Source: JAAYKS01 sp964479435
GTDB lineage: Bacteria > Bacillota > Clostridia > Saccharofermentanales > UBA5734
Direction: 5' to 3'
Length of the DNA: 13,288 nt
Assembly: GCA_964479435.1 (NCBI GenBank)
Contig: CAYZME010000053.1
Span: 1 to 13,288 of the forward strand
Within the stretch, counting starts at the first letter, position 1. Every line of letters starts with the position of its first letter. A program made the translations under genes and the position numbers. The notes beneath the pieces are model-generated. The model worked only from the letters and a program-made list of their open reading frames with translations. It did no database searches and was not told the DNA's origin. Shown here one piece after another: positions 7,478 to 13,288 of this stretch.

Positions 7478-7507
7478 ATTATATCTTTGCCGCCGCCGCC
7501 CTGTCAA
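7478..7507 (-). promoter_or_regulatory. Consensus promoter of pyrG
   Basis: The minus strand has TTGACA (7502-7507), an 18-nt spacer and a perfect TATAAT (7478-7483). Base +1 falls on the first G of GGGC at 7471, with the -10 box at -12 to -7. The -35 flank CGATTTTGGTTTGACA (7502-7517) nearly repeats that of the rpmG promoter. Confidence 0.88.
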
Positions 7508-7541
7508 ACCAAAATCGCCTTTGCCTTATGAGTCCGAAGGG

Positions 7542-8126
7542 CTAATCACCCAGAGGCGCCGCCAGCCCCAGTTCGACCAGTTTGGCGCGCGCCTGCGCCA
7601 GGTCGTCCCACAAATCGATCTTGGCGCGCCCGTTGCGCAGGATGTAGGCCGGGTGCAACGTGGGCAAGATCAGGTAGCCGTTTTTCTCGATCCATTGGCC
7701 GCGCACTTTGGTGATGCCGTCGGTCAGCCCCGTGAAGTTGCGGTAAGCCGTGGCGCCCAGCAGCACGATGACGCGCGGGCGGACAAAGCGGAACTGCGTG
7801 GCCAGCAGCGGCCGGCAGGCGCGCGACTCGTCCTCGGTCGGCGCCCGGTTGCCCGGCGGCCGGCATTTGACGATGTTGCCGATGTGGTACAAATCCCCGG
7901 TCAGCCCCAGGGCGTCGAGCGCCGTATCCAGCAGGCGCCCGGCGGCGCCGACAAAGGGGATGCCCCGTCGGTCCTCCTCCGCGCCCGGCCCCTCGCCGAT
8001 CAGCATCAGCGGCGCCGGCACCGCGCCCCGCCAGACGACCACGCGGTCGCGGGTCGCGGCCAGCGGGCAGGCGGTGCAGTTCTCACAGGCGGACACAAAT
8101 TCATCCCAAGCGCGGATCTCCGACAT
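7542..8126 (-). CDS. udg: Family-4 uracil-DNA glycosylase (iron-sulfur type)
   Basis: The 194-residue protein removes uracil from DNA as the first step of base-excision repair. Family 4 is identified by the four cysteines that hold a [4Fe-4S] cluster, C14-x-x-C17 (CENC), C88 (NIVKCRPPGNRAP) and C104. It is also identified by motif GEGPGAEEDRRGIPFVGAAG (about 44-63), which binds uracil and activates water, and LPTLHPAYILRN with H158. C20 is an extra cysteine. Length fits the family. The ATG at 8126 follows GGGAGC and starts 16 nt after the stop of the membrane-protein gene, so it belongs to the Smr/membrane/UDG run. No terminator is seen before the pyrG promoter. Confidence 0.93.
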   Translation of the reverse strand: MSEIRAWDEFVSACENCTACPLAATRDRVVVWRGAVPAPLMLIGEGPGAEEDRRGIPFVGAAGRLLDTALDALGLTGDLYHIGNIVKCRPPGNRAPTEDESRACRPLLATQFRFVRPRVIVLLGATAYRNFTGLTDGITKVRGQWIEKNGYLILPTLHPAYILRNGRAKIDLWDDLAQARAKLVELGLAAPLGD

Positions 8127-8142
8127 GTGTGCTCCCGGTGTC

Positions 8143-8463
8143 TTATTTGATGAGCTTGAGATGGCCGATCAGGGGCAGCTCTTTTTCCACGCCGTTGTTG
8201 GCGTTGAGGATGCCCAGAACCGCCAGCACCAGGTACGCCAGTCCGCCCAGCCAGCGGACCAGCCCGGGGATCAGGCTGCCCAGCGGCAGCACGACCAGAA
8301 TGCCCCAGGCGACCAGCACCACGATCCAGGCCAGGAACAGCACCAGGCCCTGATTGACGTGGAACTTGACGTGGGGGTTGTCTTTGTCAGCCAGCAGGCC
8401 GACCAGAAACAGCGGGCCGATGTAAGCGAGAATGGAATACAGTTTGGTGTTGTCTCCTGCCAT
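8143..8463 (-). CDS. Small DUF4870-like membrane protein
   Basis: This 106-residue protein has three predicted membrane segments (about 8-24, 36-60 and 67-87) and the family signature LAYIGPLFLVGLLADKDNP..KFHVNQGLVLFLAW. The conserved polar loop with FHxNQG sits between spans 1 and 2, followed by a late AVLGILNANNG motif. The C-terminus is short and basic. Proteins of this type are widespread in Gram-positives but have no established biochemical role. GGAG lies 8 nt before the ATG. It stands between the Smr-domain and UDG genes, which suggests cotranscription but not a shared function. Confidence 0.85.
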   Translation of the reverse strand: MAGDNTKLYSILAYIGPLFLVGLLADKDNPHVKFHVNQGLVLFLAWIVVLVAWGILVVLPLGSLIPGLVRWLGGLAYLVLAVLGILNANNGVEKELPLIGHLKLIK

Positions 8464-8515
8464 AGAATCGCTTCTCCTTTGTGGTGGTTCCCGCGCGGCG
8501 CCGTGGCGGCCGCCG

Positions 8516-8857
8516 TCACAGGATGACGATCGTGATCCCGTCGTTCTGCCGGCCCCAATCGGCGTCGTTGCGCAAAGAGGGGTCGAGGTCGATCATGGTG
8601 CGGCCGGATTTTTCAAAAGGGGAAAAGTATTCGCCGGGACAGAAATCGCGGATCCGGTTCTCCCGCTGCGCGGCGCGCAAATAGTGCCGCACGGCGGTGC
8701 GGATGGAGCCGCCGGTGCCGGACGAACCATAGCCGTGGATGACCTTGACCGACTTGATGCCGGTGCGGCGCAATGTCGCCAGTTGCAGCTTCAGTTTGAA
8801 GACCGCGGCTTCGGCTTTGGGCATGCCCTCTTCTAAATTTAATACGAATGCAGCCAT
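8516..8857 (-). CDS. Small Smr-domain protein
   Basis: The 113-residue protein matches the Smr domain, first known as the C-terminal nuclease domain of MutS2 and also found alone in small proteins acting on DNA or RNA. Visible features are FVLNLEEGMPKAEAAVFKLKLQLATL (helix 1 region), VKVIHGYGSSGTGG (39-50, the conserved HGxG loop), and SIRTAVRHYLR. About 25 C-terminal residues follow the domain (TMIDLDPSLR...). The usual N-terminal LDLHG motif is replaced by LNLEEG, so nuclease activity is uncertain. GAGGGG precedes the ATG at 8857. It is the first gene of a three-gene run and is divergent from the pseudouridine synthase gene. Confidence 0.85.
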   Translation of the reverse strand: MAAFVLNLEEGMPKAEAAVFKLKLQLATLRRTGIKSVKVIHGYGSSGTGGSIRTAVRHYLRAAQRENRIRDFCPGEYFSPFEKSGRTMIDLDPSLRNDADWGRQNDGITIVIL

Positions 8858-8884
8858 AATCCCCTCTTTTCAATAGAAGACACC

Positions 8885-8901
8885 GCAGACGCAGCGTCTG
8901 C
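8885..8901. repeat. Perfect palindrome at the Smr-gene transcription start
   Basis: GCAGACGC and GCGTCTGC are separated by one base, a perfect 8+1+8 palindrome between the two divergent genes. On the minus strand it begins 4 nt after a TAAAAT -10-like box (8906-8911), so it would overlap the start of transcription and the first bases of the Smr mRNA. It could be an operator for a dimeric repressor or a 5'-end hairpin; there is no U-run after it. Confidence 0.55.
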
Positions 8902-8905
8902 ATTA

Positions 8906-8911
8906 ATTTTA
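8906..8911 (-). promoter_or_regulatory. Possible -10 box for the Smr/membrane/UDG operon
   Basis: TAAAAT on the minus strand lies 49 nt before the Smr start codon. No good -35 hexamer stands 16-18 nt upstream (the bases there read about CATCGT), so the promoter is weak or depends on an activator. The assignment rests mainly on position. Confidence 0.4.
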
Positions 8912-8947
8912 TCACAATCACCGCGCAAACGATGGATTGGGAGCGCA

Positions 8948-8976
8948 ATGACACAGCGCCGGGCGCGCGTTATAAT
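8948..8976 (+). promoter_or_regulatory. Promoter of the RsuA-type gene giving a leaderless mRNA
   Basis: ATGACA (8948-8953), a 17-nt spacer and a perfect TATAAT (8971-8976). The start of transcription at the usual distance falls on 8983, which is the A of the ATG that begins MRLDRYLSES. There is no room for a ribosome-binding site. Confidence 0.75.
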
Positions 8977-8982
8977 CGCGGC

Positions 8983-9708
8983 ATGAGACTGGATCGATAT
9001 CTCTCCGAATCGGGACTGGGCTCGCGTTCCCAGGTGCGCAAATGGATCCGCGCCGGCCGCGTCGGTGTGGCGGGCACGGCGGTCCGCGACCCGGCGACCC
9101 CGCTGCCGGAACGGGATCTGCCGCCGGTGACGCTCGACGGCGCGCCCGTGGTCCTGCGGCGCTGCCTGCACGCGATGCTGCACAAGCCGGCCGGGGTGGT
9201 GACGGCGATGCGCGACGCGCGCCTGCCGACCATCGCCCAGCTGTTGCCGGCGGTAATCCGCGGCCGCGTCGCGCCGGTGGGGCGACTGGACCGCGATGTC
9301 ACCGGTCTGCTGCTGCTGACCGGCGACGGCGTTCTGGCGCACCGCCTGGCCAGCCCCAAATGGGCGGTGGACAAAACCTACGATCTCCACCACGACGGCT
9401 CGCGGCTGACAGCGGCGGATGTGCGCCGCTTTGCCGAGGGGATCACCCTCGACGACGGCACCCGCTGCCGCCCGGCCACGCTGACGCCGTTGGCCGACGA
9501 CCGCGCGCGGCTGGTGATCCGCGAAGGCCGCTACCACCAGGTCAAGCGCATGATCCGCGCCACTGGCCGGAATGTGCTCGCGCTCACGCGCACCCGCGTC
9601 GGACCGCTGGCGCTCAACCCGGATCTGGAGCCGGGAGCGTTCCGCCTGCTGACCGAACTAGAAACCGCCGCGCTATACGCGGCGGTCTCCCTGCCCTACG
9701 AGGAATGA
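8983..9708 (+). CDS. rsuA: RsuA-family rRNA pseudouridine synthase
   Basis: The 241-residue protein converts a uridine in ribosomal RNA to pseudouridine; by the known member RsuA the target would be in 16S rRNA near U516. The N-terminal S4 RNA-binding domain (about 1-60) starts MRLDRYLSESGLGSRSQVRKWIRAGRVGVAG. The catalytic domain has HKPAGVVTA, GRLDRDVTGLLLLT with the catalytic Asp (D103), and EGRYHQVKRMIRATG (181-195). The HQVKRM form points to RsuA rather than RluB/RluE. I chose ATG 8983: an in-frame ATG at 8932 would lie upstream of the promoter. It is the only plus-strand gene, and the last codons contain a strong hairpin shared with the convergent neighbour. Confidence 0.93.
   Translation: MRLDRYLSESGLGSRSQVRKWIRAGRVGVAGTAVRDPATPLPERDLPPVTLDGAPVVLRRCLHAMLHKPAGVVTAMRDARLPTIAQLLPAVIRGRVAPVGRLDRDVTGLLLLTGDGVLAHRLASPKWAVDKTYDLHHDGSRLTAADVRRFAEGITLDDGTRCRPATLTPLADDRARLVIREGRYHQVKRMIRATGRNVLALTRTRVGPLALNPDLEPGAFRLLTELETAALYAAVSLPYEE
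9664..9686. terminator. Hairpin between convergent genes, inside the rsuA 3' end
   Basis: ACCGCCGCG and CGCGGCGGT flank a 5-nt loop (CTATA), a perfect 9-bp stem that reads the same from both sides. On the minus strand it lies 33 nt past the stop of the J-like gene and is followed by TTCTAG, a poor U-tract. On the plus strand it lies within the last codons of rsuA. A second GGCGGC followed by TTTTT (9710-9720) could pair with the same CCGCCG and give the plus strand a better terminator. A bidirectional terminator is likely but not proven. Confidence 0.5.
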
Positions 9709-9718
9709 CGGCGGCTTT

Positions 9719-10690
9719 TTAGCGCGCTGCCACGGCGGTCGGTGTCACCGTCGCCTCGGCGTTGTATTCTTCCTGCAATTGTTCATGTAAGGTGTGGCCG
9801 CGCGCCGCCAGCATCTCCGCCTGCTCGCACATCGCCAGGATCAGCCGCTCGGCTTTGTCGGTATATTTGCCCACCGAGCCCACGCAGACGATGTTGCGCT
9901 CGCTGTTGATCCCCAGCCCCTCGACCAGCCAGGTGCCGGTAAAATCCAGCCCCATCAGATACGGGCCTTCGACGGGGTTGCCGTCGCCGTCCTCGACCGT
10001 GCCGTACAGCGGCTCGATCTGGGCGAACAGCGCGGGGTCGATCTGCTGGCGCAAGCGCTCATACAAGGGCTCCAGCGGCGCGAACAGGCCGCTGTGCCGG
10101 TAATAGTGGAAAGCGTAGTCGTTGGTGATAAACAAATCCACGGGGTTGACGCCCGAGAGGATGATCGACATCTGCATGCGGACGGCAATGTCCATCTCGT
10201 TCTCGTCGCGCTCCTTGAGCGGCAAAAATTCCAACAGCGGTTTGACCGCCCCGGCGGCGTCGCGGGAGAACTGGTAGAGCGGGAACGTTTCGGCGTGGCG
10301 GTCCTTGTCCAGTAGGGCGAACTCCCCGACCACGGCCACTTGGAAATCCTGCTTCTCGGCGGTGACGATCGAGTAGACGATGCCGCCGAGGATGCCCACC
10401 ACCACCAGAATCCCCAGCAGCGTCCACCGCCCGTAATGCCAGAGGTTGGCCCATTCATACAACGTGCGGCCGGCGACCTTTTTGCGCATTTTCTCCGGGA
10501 TCAGGCTGTCACGCGTCGCGGGATCGCGCCCGGTCAGGAGGTTAAAGGCCTCGTTGAGGCTCGTGTCACGCGCCGCGTCGGGCGCCTCGGTGCGCGCGCG
10601 GCGGACCAGCACCGTAAAGCGGCGCTCGATCTCATACTCCGTGGCCCCCTCGCCCAGCCCCAAAACCCGCAGTGCTTCCTCACGTGTCAT
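9719..10690 (-). CDS. Membrane protein with degenerate J-like N-terminus and extracytoplasmic domain
   Basis: The 323-residue product has three parts. Residues 1-55 (TREEALRVLGLGEGATEYEIERRFTVLVRR...LNEAFNLLTG) look like a J domain, but the HPD motif needed to stimulate Hsp70 is absent, with ARTEAP in its place. Residues 89-110 (WTLLGILVVVGILGGIVYSIVT) form a single membrane span. Residues 111-323 should lie outside and contain VDLFITNDYAFHYYRHSGLFAPLEPLYERL, a pattern like that seen in solute-binding proteins, and later DFTGTWLVEGLGI and CVGSVGKYTDKAERLILAMCEQ. Similar J-like/span/binding-domain proteins occur in Clostridia but I know no function. It overlaps lysS by 11 nt, with GAGGAAG as ribosome-binding site inside lysS. 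Confidence 0.8.
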   Translation of the reverse strand: MTREEALRVLGLGEGATEYEIERRFTVLVRRARTEAPDAARDTSLNEAFNLLTGRDPATRDSLIPEKMRKKVAGRTLYEWANLWHYGRWTLLGILVVVGILGGIVYSIVTAEKQDFQVAVVGEFALLDKDRHAETFPLYQFSRDAAGAVKPLLEFLPLKERDENEMDIAVRMQMSIILSGVNPVDLFITNDYAFHYYRHSGLFAPLEPLYERLRQQIDPALFAQIEPLYGTVEDGDGNPVEGPYLMGLDFTGTWLVEGLGINSERNIVCVGSVGKYTDKAERLILAMCEQAEMLAARGHTLHEQLQEEYNAEATVTPTAVAAR

Positions 10691-12224
10691 CCGCGTCTTC
10701 CTCCACGGCCGCGACCCGCTCGTCCCGCAACGGCTTCATCGTCGGGAACAGCAGGACATCGCGAATCGAATAGGCGTCGGTCAGCAGCATCACCAGGCGA
10801 TCGATGCCGATCCCCAGACCGCCAGCCGGCGGCATGCCGTACTCCAGCGCCACACAATAGTCCTCGTCAAACAAGTTGGCTTCCTCGTCGCCGGCCTCGC
10901 GGCGCCGCATCTGGTCGGCAAAACGCCCCCGCTGGTCGAGCGGGTCGTTGAGTTCGGTATAGGCGTTGCCAAATTCGCGGCCGTCGATAAAGAGCTCAAA
11001 GCGCTCGACCAGATCCGGGCGCCCGGCCTTGCGTTTGGTCAGCGGTGAGATCTCGATCGGGTAATCACAGATAAAGGTGGGCTGGAGCAAGTGTTCCTCG
11101 ACAAAGGTTTCAAAAAACAGGTTGAGGATCTCGCCCTTGTTCAAGCCGGCGGCTTGTTCCTCCAGGCCGCGTTCGCGCGCCACTTGCCGCGCCTGGGCGT
11201 TGTCGGCGAGGGCGTCAAAATCGACGCCGGTGTGTTGTAACACGGCCTGGGTCATTGTCAGGCGGGCAAAGGGCGGCGCCAGGCTGATCTCCCGCCCCTG
11301 GTACACGACGTCGCAGGTGCCGAGGGTCGCCAGGGCGCAGCGCGAGAGCAAGCGCTCGGTGATCGCCATCATGCCGTGGTAGTCGGTATATGCCTGGTAG
11401 AGCTCCAGCATGGTGAACTCGGGATTGTGCTTGATCGACAGCCCCTCGTTGCGGAAATTGCGGCCGATCTCGTAGACGCGCTCCAGACCGCCGACCAGCA
11501 GGCGCTTGAGGAACAGCTCGGGCGAGATGCGCATGTACAAATCGATGTCCAGCGCGTTGTCGTGGGTGATAAAGGGCCGGGCCGCCGCGCCGCCGGGGAT
11601 GACGTTGAGCAACGGCGTCTCGACTTCGAGAAAGCCCAGCTCATCCAGCTCGGCGCGCAGGGCGCGGATGACGCCGCTGCGCCGCTCAAACGTCTGCCGC
11701 GACGCCGGGTTGGTGATCAGGTCGAGATAGCGCTGGCGGTAGCGGGTGTCGCGCAGCCCATGCCATTTTTCCGGCAACGGCCGCAAGGCCTTGGCCAACA
11801 GCGTATAGGCGGCAACCTTGACCGAGATCTCGCCGCGCCGGGTGCGGAACACGGCGCCGGCGACCCCAACCAGGTCGCCGATGTCGAGCTTTTGCCAGGC
11901 GGCATAGTCCTGCTCGCCCAGCTCGTCGATGCGCACAAACAGCTGGATCCGGCCCGCGCGGTCCTGCAAGTCGCAAAAACTCACCTTGCCCATCCCGCGC
12001 TTGCTCATCAGCCTGCCGGCCAGCCGCACTGCCTGCCCGTCCATTCGCTCGAACTCCGCGACGATCTGGCTGGTGTGGCAGGTGGTCTCGTAGACCACCT
12101 GCGCGAAAGGGTCCTGGCCGCCGGCCACCAGCTCGCGCAGTTTGCCGGCGCGGATCTGCATCTGCTCATGCATATCTACCGCCGCGGCGTGGGGGTCGGG
12201 GGTGTGGGGGTTGTGCTCTGTCAT
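10680..12224 (-). CDS. lysS: Lysyl-tRNA synthetase, class II
   Basis: The 514-residue cytoplasmic enzyme charges tRNA-Lys with lysine. An N-terminal OB-fold anticodon-binding domain (about 60-150: VRLAGRLMSKRGMGKVSFCDLQDRAGRIQLFV) is followed by the class-II catalytic core. Motif 1 lies around 195-210 (FLEVETPLLNVIPGGAAARPF), motif 2 at about 257-279 (FRNEGLSIKHNPEFTMLELYQAY), and motif 3 at about 463-480 (GMPPAGGLGIGIDRLVMLLTD). The ATG at 12224 has GGAG about 10 nt upstream; the first 20 residues are poorly conserved, so a later Met (M18) is possible. It follows greA, a common pairing. No T-box signature is seen in the leader. Confidence 0.97.
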   Translation of the reverse strand: MTEHNPHTPDPHAAAVDMHEQMQIRAGKLRELVAGGQDPFAQVVYETTCHTSQIVAEFERMDGQAVRLAGRLMSKRGMGKVSFCDLQDRAGRIQLFVRIDELGEQDYAAWQKLDIGDLVGVAGAVFRTRRGEISVKVAAYTLLAKALRPLPEKWHGLRDTRYRQRYLDLITNPASRQTFERRSGVIRALRAELDELGFLEVETPLLNVIPGGAAARPFITHDNALDIDLYMRISPELFLKRLLVGGLERVYEIGRNFRNEGLSIKHNPEFTMLELYQAYTDYHGMMAITERLLSRCALATLGTCDVVYQGREISLAPPFARLTMTQAVLQHTGVDFDALADNAQARQVARERGLEEQAAGLNKGEILNLFFETFVEEHLLQPTFICDYPIEISPLTKRKAGRPDLVERFELFIDGREFGNAYTELNDPLDQRGRFADQMRRREAGDEEANLFDEDYCVALEYGMPPAGGLGIGIDRLVMLLTDAYSIRDVLLFPTMKPLRDERVAAVEEDADDT

Positions 12225-12252
12225 GCCGGGTGCTCCGCCTTTCCGTTTACAA

Positions 12253-12273
12253 GGGGGCCTTTCGTGTGCCCCC
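12253..12273 (-). repeat. GC hairpin in the lysS leader
   Basis: GGGGGC and GCCCCC flank a 9-nt loop 29 nt upstream of the lysS start. The minus strand after it reads TTGTAAAC, only two U before the run breaks, so it is a weak terminator or attenuator at best. It may be a structure that affects lysS translation. Confidence 0.4.
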
Positions 12274-12308
12274 GGATGATCTGCTGGCCGGCCGCGGGGA
12301 GAAACGAA

Positions 12309-12341
12309 ACCGCCGCTGCCGTCACTTCCGGCCGCGGCGGT
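12309..12341 (-). terminator. Probable terminator after greA
   Basis: On the minus strand ACCGCCGC pairs with GCGGCGGT, and an inner GCCG/CGGC stem is separated by one G-A mismatch and capped by GAAGTGA. The following bases are TTCGTTTC, a broken U-tract. It lies 40 nt after the greA stop. A smaller hairpin, CCGTG/CACGG, sits just before it at about 12362-12374. No promoter for lysS was found in the 84 nt after this hairpin, so termination is probably partial. Confidence 0.6.
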
Positions 12342-12380
12342 CTGGAACAGCGTCTGCAGCGCCGTGCGGCACGGTCTGTG

Positions 12381-12866
12381 TTACGAGGGTTTGGCGATTT
12401 TGACGACCTTGTACTTCATCGTGCCCATCGGTGTTTTTACCTGGACGACGGCGCCTTTGCGTTTGCCGATGATCGCGCTGCCGACCGGCGATTCGCTGGA
12501 GAGGCGGGCGTTGAGGATGTCTTCCTCTTTGGGGCCGACCACGGTGTAGGTCTCTTCGTCGTCAAATTCCTCACTGCGCAAGGTGACGATCGAACCCACG
12601 GTGACGCGGGTTTTGCTGATCTCGTCTTCCTCGATGACTTTGGTGTTTTTGAGGACCGATTCCAACTCGATGATGCGCGCCTCGTTCTCCGCTTGCGCGT
12701 TTTTGGCGTCGTCGTATTCGGAATTTTCCGACAGGTCGCCAAAAGAACGGGCCTGACGGATGCGTTCGGCAATCTCATCGCGCCGGTCGAATTTGCGCAG
12801 CTCCAGCTCTTCCTGCAGCTTGCGCACGCCCTCGACGGTCATTTCGTACAATTTCTGTTCTGCCAT
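12381..12866 (-). CDS. greA: Transcription elongation factor GreA
   Basis: The 161-residue protein enters the secondary channel of RNA polymerase and stimulates cleavage of backtracked RNA, rescuing stalled complexes. An N-terminal coiled coil (about 1-78) carries the acidic tip FGDLSENSEYDDAKNAQAE with D44 and E47, the two residues that hold the catalytic magnesium. The C-terminal FKBP-like domain (about 85-161) includes VGSIVTLRSEE, ETYTVVGPKEEDIL and SPVGSAIIGKRKGAVVQVKTPMG. I chose ATG 12866 with GGGGGGAG upstream; the in-frame extension to 12935 runs over the promoter. Length is normal. It is followed by lysS. Confidence 0.97.
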   Translation of the reverse strand: MAEQKLYEMTVEGVRKLQEELELRKFDRRDEIAERIRQARSFGDLSENSEYDDAKNAQAENEARIIELESVLKNTKVIEEDEISKTRVTVGSIVTLRSEEFDDEETYTVVGPKEEDILNARLSSESPVGSAIIGKRKGAVVQVKTPMGTMKYKVVKIAKPS

Positions 12867-12906
12867 GCCTGGACTCCCCCCTGCTTCCACGTTCTCTAAT
12901 ATAGGC

Positions 12907-12934
12907 ATTATACGCATTTTCGCACGGATTTCCA
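12907..12934 (-). promoter_or_regulatory. Probable greA promoter
   Basis: A perfect TATAAT (12907-12912) on the minus strand is preceded, after 16 nt, by TGGAAA (12929-12934), a 4/6 match to TTGACA. Transcription would start near 12900, leaving a leader of about 34 nt that contains the ribosome-binding site. The -10 is convincing, the -35 is modest. Confidence 0.6.
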
Positions 12935-12939
12935 TACCT

Positions 12940-12956
12940 CCCGGATGGATACCGGG
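12940..12956 (-). repeat. Hairpin after the IMPDH-family gene
   Basis: CCCGG and CCGGG flank a 7-nt loop, 28 nt past the stop of the upstream gene, and the 10-bp palindrome CGGGTACCCG (12957-12966) lies directly beside it. No U-run follows on the minus strand. Position suggests a transcript 3' end, but sequence alone does not support an intrinsic terminator. Confidence 0.35.
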
Positions 12957-12984
12957 CGGGTACCCGACTCGCGCGCCGGGGCGA

Positions 12985-13288
12985 TCAGGAGCGGATTTCG
13001 CTCTCCTTGGTGATGACGTCGTGGGCGCCGCCTTCGACGATGCTGGTCGAGGAGACCCGCACCAGCCGCGCTTTGCTCTGCAGCTCGCCGATCGTCAGCG
13101 ATCCGCATGAGCACATGGTGGCGCGCACCTTGGCCATCGAGCTCTCGAGGTTGTCTTTGAGCGTGCCGGCGTAAGGGACATAGGAGTCCACGCCTTCCTC
13201 GAACGCCAGGCCGCCGCCGTTGGCGGTTTCGGTGTAGCGCTGCCAGTTGCGGGCGCGGGTGGAACCTTCGCCCCAGTATTCCTTGACA
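12985..13288 (-). CDS. guaB: IMP dehydrogenase/GMP reductase family protein, C-terminal part only
   Basis: One hundred C-terminal residues are visible and the frame continues past the right edge. The sequence VKEYWGEGSTRARNWQRY, then FEEGVDSYVPYAGTLKDN, ATMCSCGSLTIGELQ and VSSTSIVEGGAHDV matches the end of the IMPDH/GMPR TIM barrel. In this fold the conserved Glu-Gly segment and following loop close over the bound nucleotide. These enzymes oxidise IMP to XMP (guanine nucleotide synthesis) or reduce GMP to IMP. The visible part resembles the divergent IMPDH form with a GAHDV ending seen in Clostridia rather than the classic RITSAGLRESHVHDV tail, so IMPDH versus a paralog is not settled. The catalytic Cys loop lies outside the window. 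A hairpin without a U-run follows. Confidence 0.88.
   Translation of the reverse strand, partial: VKEYWGEGSTRARNWQRYTETANGGGLAFEEGVDSYVPYAGTLKDNLESSMAKVRATMCSCGSLTIGELQSKARLVRVSSTSIVEGGAHDVITKESEIRS

Noticed and set aside
8932..8982. Upstream ATG start for the pseudouridine synthase
   Set aside because: It would precede the TATAAT box and adds residues unlike the family; the S4 domain begins at MRLDRY.
12225..12380. T-box riboswitch upstream of lysS
   Set aside because: The conserved T-box sequence and a long leader are absent; only three GC hairpins of unclear role are present.
11376..12899. Long plus-strand open frame (507 codons) opposite lysS and greA
   Set aside because: It is the antisense shadow of two firmly identified genes in GC-rich DNA, has no family-like sequence, and crosses the terminators and promoter between them.
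12985..13191. Separate small protein starting at a GTG at 13191
   Set aside because: The frame continues upstream to the window edge with IMPDH-family sequence (KEYWGEGSTRARNWQRY), so this is an internal codon of a truncated gene.

Overview
The window is about 13.3 kb of GC-rich bacterial chromosome that is almost entirely housekeeping. I read it as a high-GC Gram-positive, most likely a member of Clostridia or a related Firmicutes lineage. The grounds are the L33, SecE, RsuA-like, Smr and IMPDH-like proteins, which resemble Firmicutes versions; a lipoprotein and a secreted C39-like protein suited to a single-membrane cell; consensus sigma-A promoters; an L10 leader; and a pyrG leader of the type known from Gram-positives. 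The phylum is an inference from protein character. All genes lie on the minus strand except one pseudouridine synthase.

Reading in the direction of transcription (right to left): the C-terminal end of an IMP dehydrogenase/GMP reductase family gene is cut by the right edge. It is followed by greA with its own promoter, a set of GC-rich hairpins, lysS, and a gene for a membrane protein with a degenerate J-like N-terminus that overlaps lysS by 11 nt. Convergent to that gene is the plus-strand RsuA-type pseudouridine synthase, whose promoter places the start of transcription exactly on the start codon. Diverging from it is a three-gene minus-strand run: a small Smr-domain protein, a DUF4870-like membrane protein and a family-4 uracil-DNA glycosylase.

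Next comes pyrG, preceded by the clearest regulatory element in the window. A consensus promoter fires at GGGC and is followed at once by a strong intrinsic terminator. This matches the CTP-sensing reiterative-transcription attenuator described for Bacillus subtilis pyrG. pyrG is joined by two successive four-base ATGA overlaps to a secreted C39-like cysteine protease and a predicted lipoprotein.

After the lipoprotein, a consensus promoter drives rpmG-secE-nusG-rplK-rplA-[L10 leader]-rplJ-rplL, the classic transcription/translation operon. Here it stops after rplL at a hairpin instead of running straight into rpoBC. A further consensus promoter then drives a tRNA-Met(CAT)/tRNA-Glu(TTC) pair, the second tRNA cut by the left edge. 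No CRISPR array, insertion sequence or phage gene was seen. The novel content is regulatory (pyrG leader, leaderless rsuA, a shared promoter element, a palindrome at the Smr start) and in the unnamed membrane and secreted proteins, not in a new defence or mobile system. No gene-free stretch exceeds 300 bases; the longest is the 217-nt rplA-rplJ gap, which holds the L10 leader.
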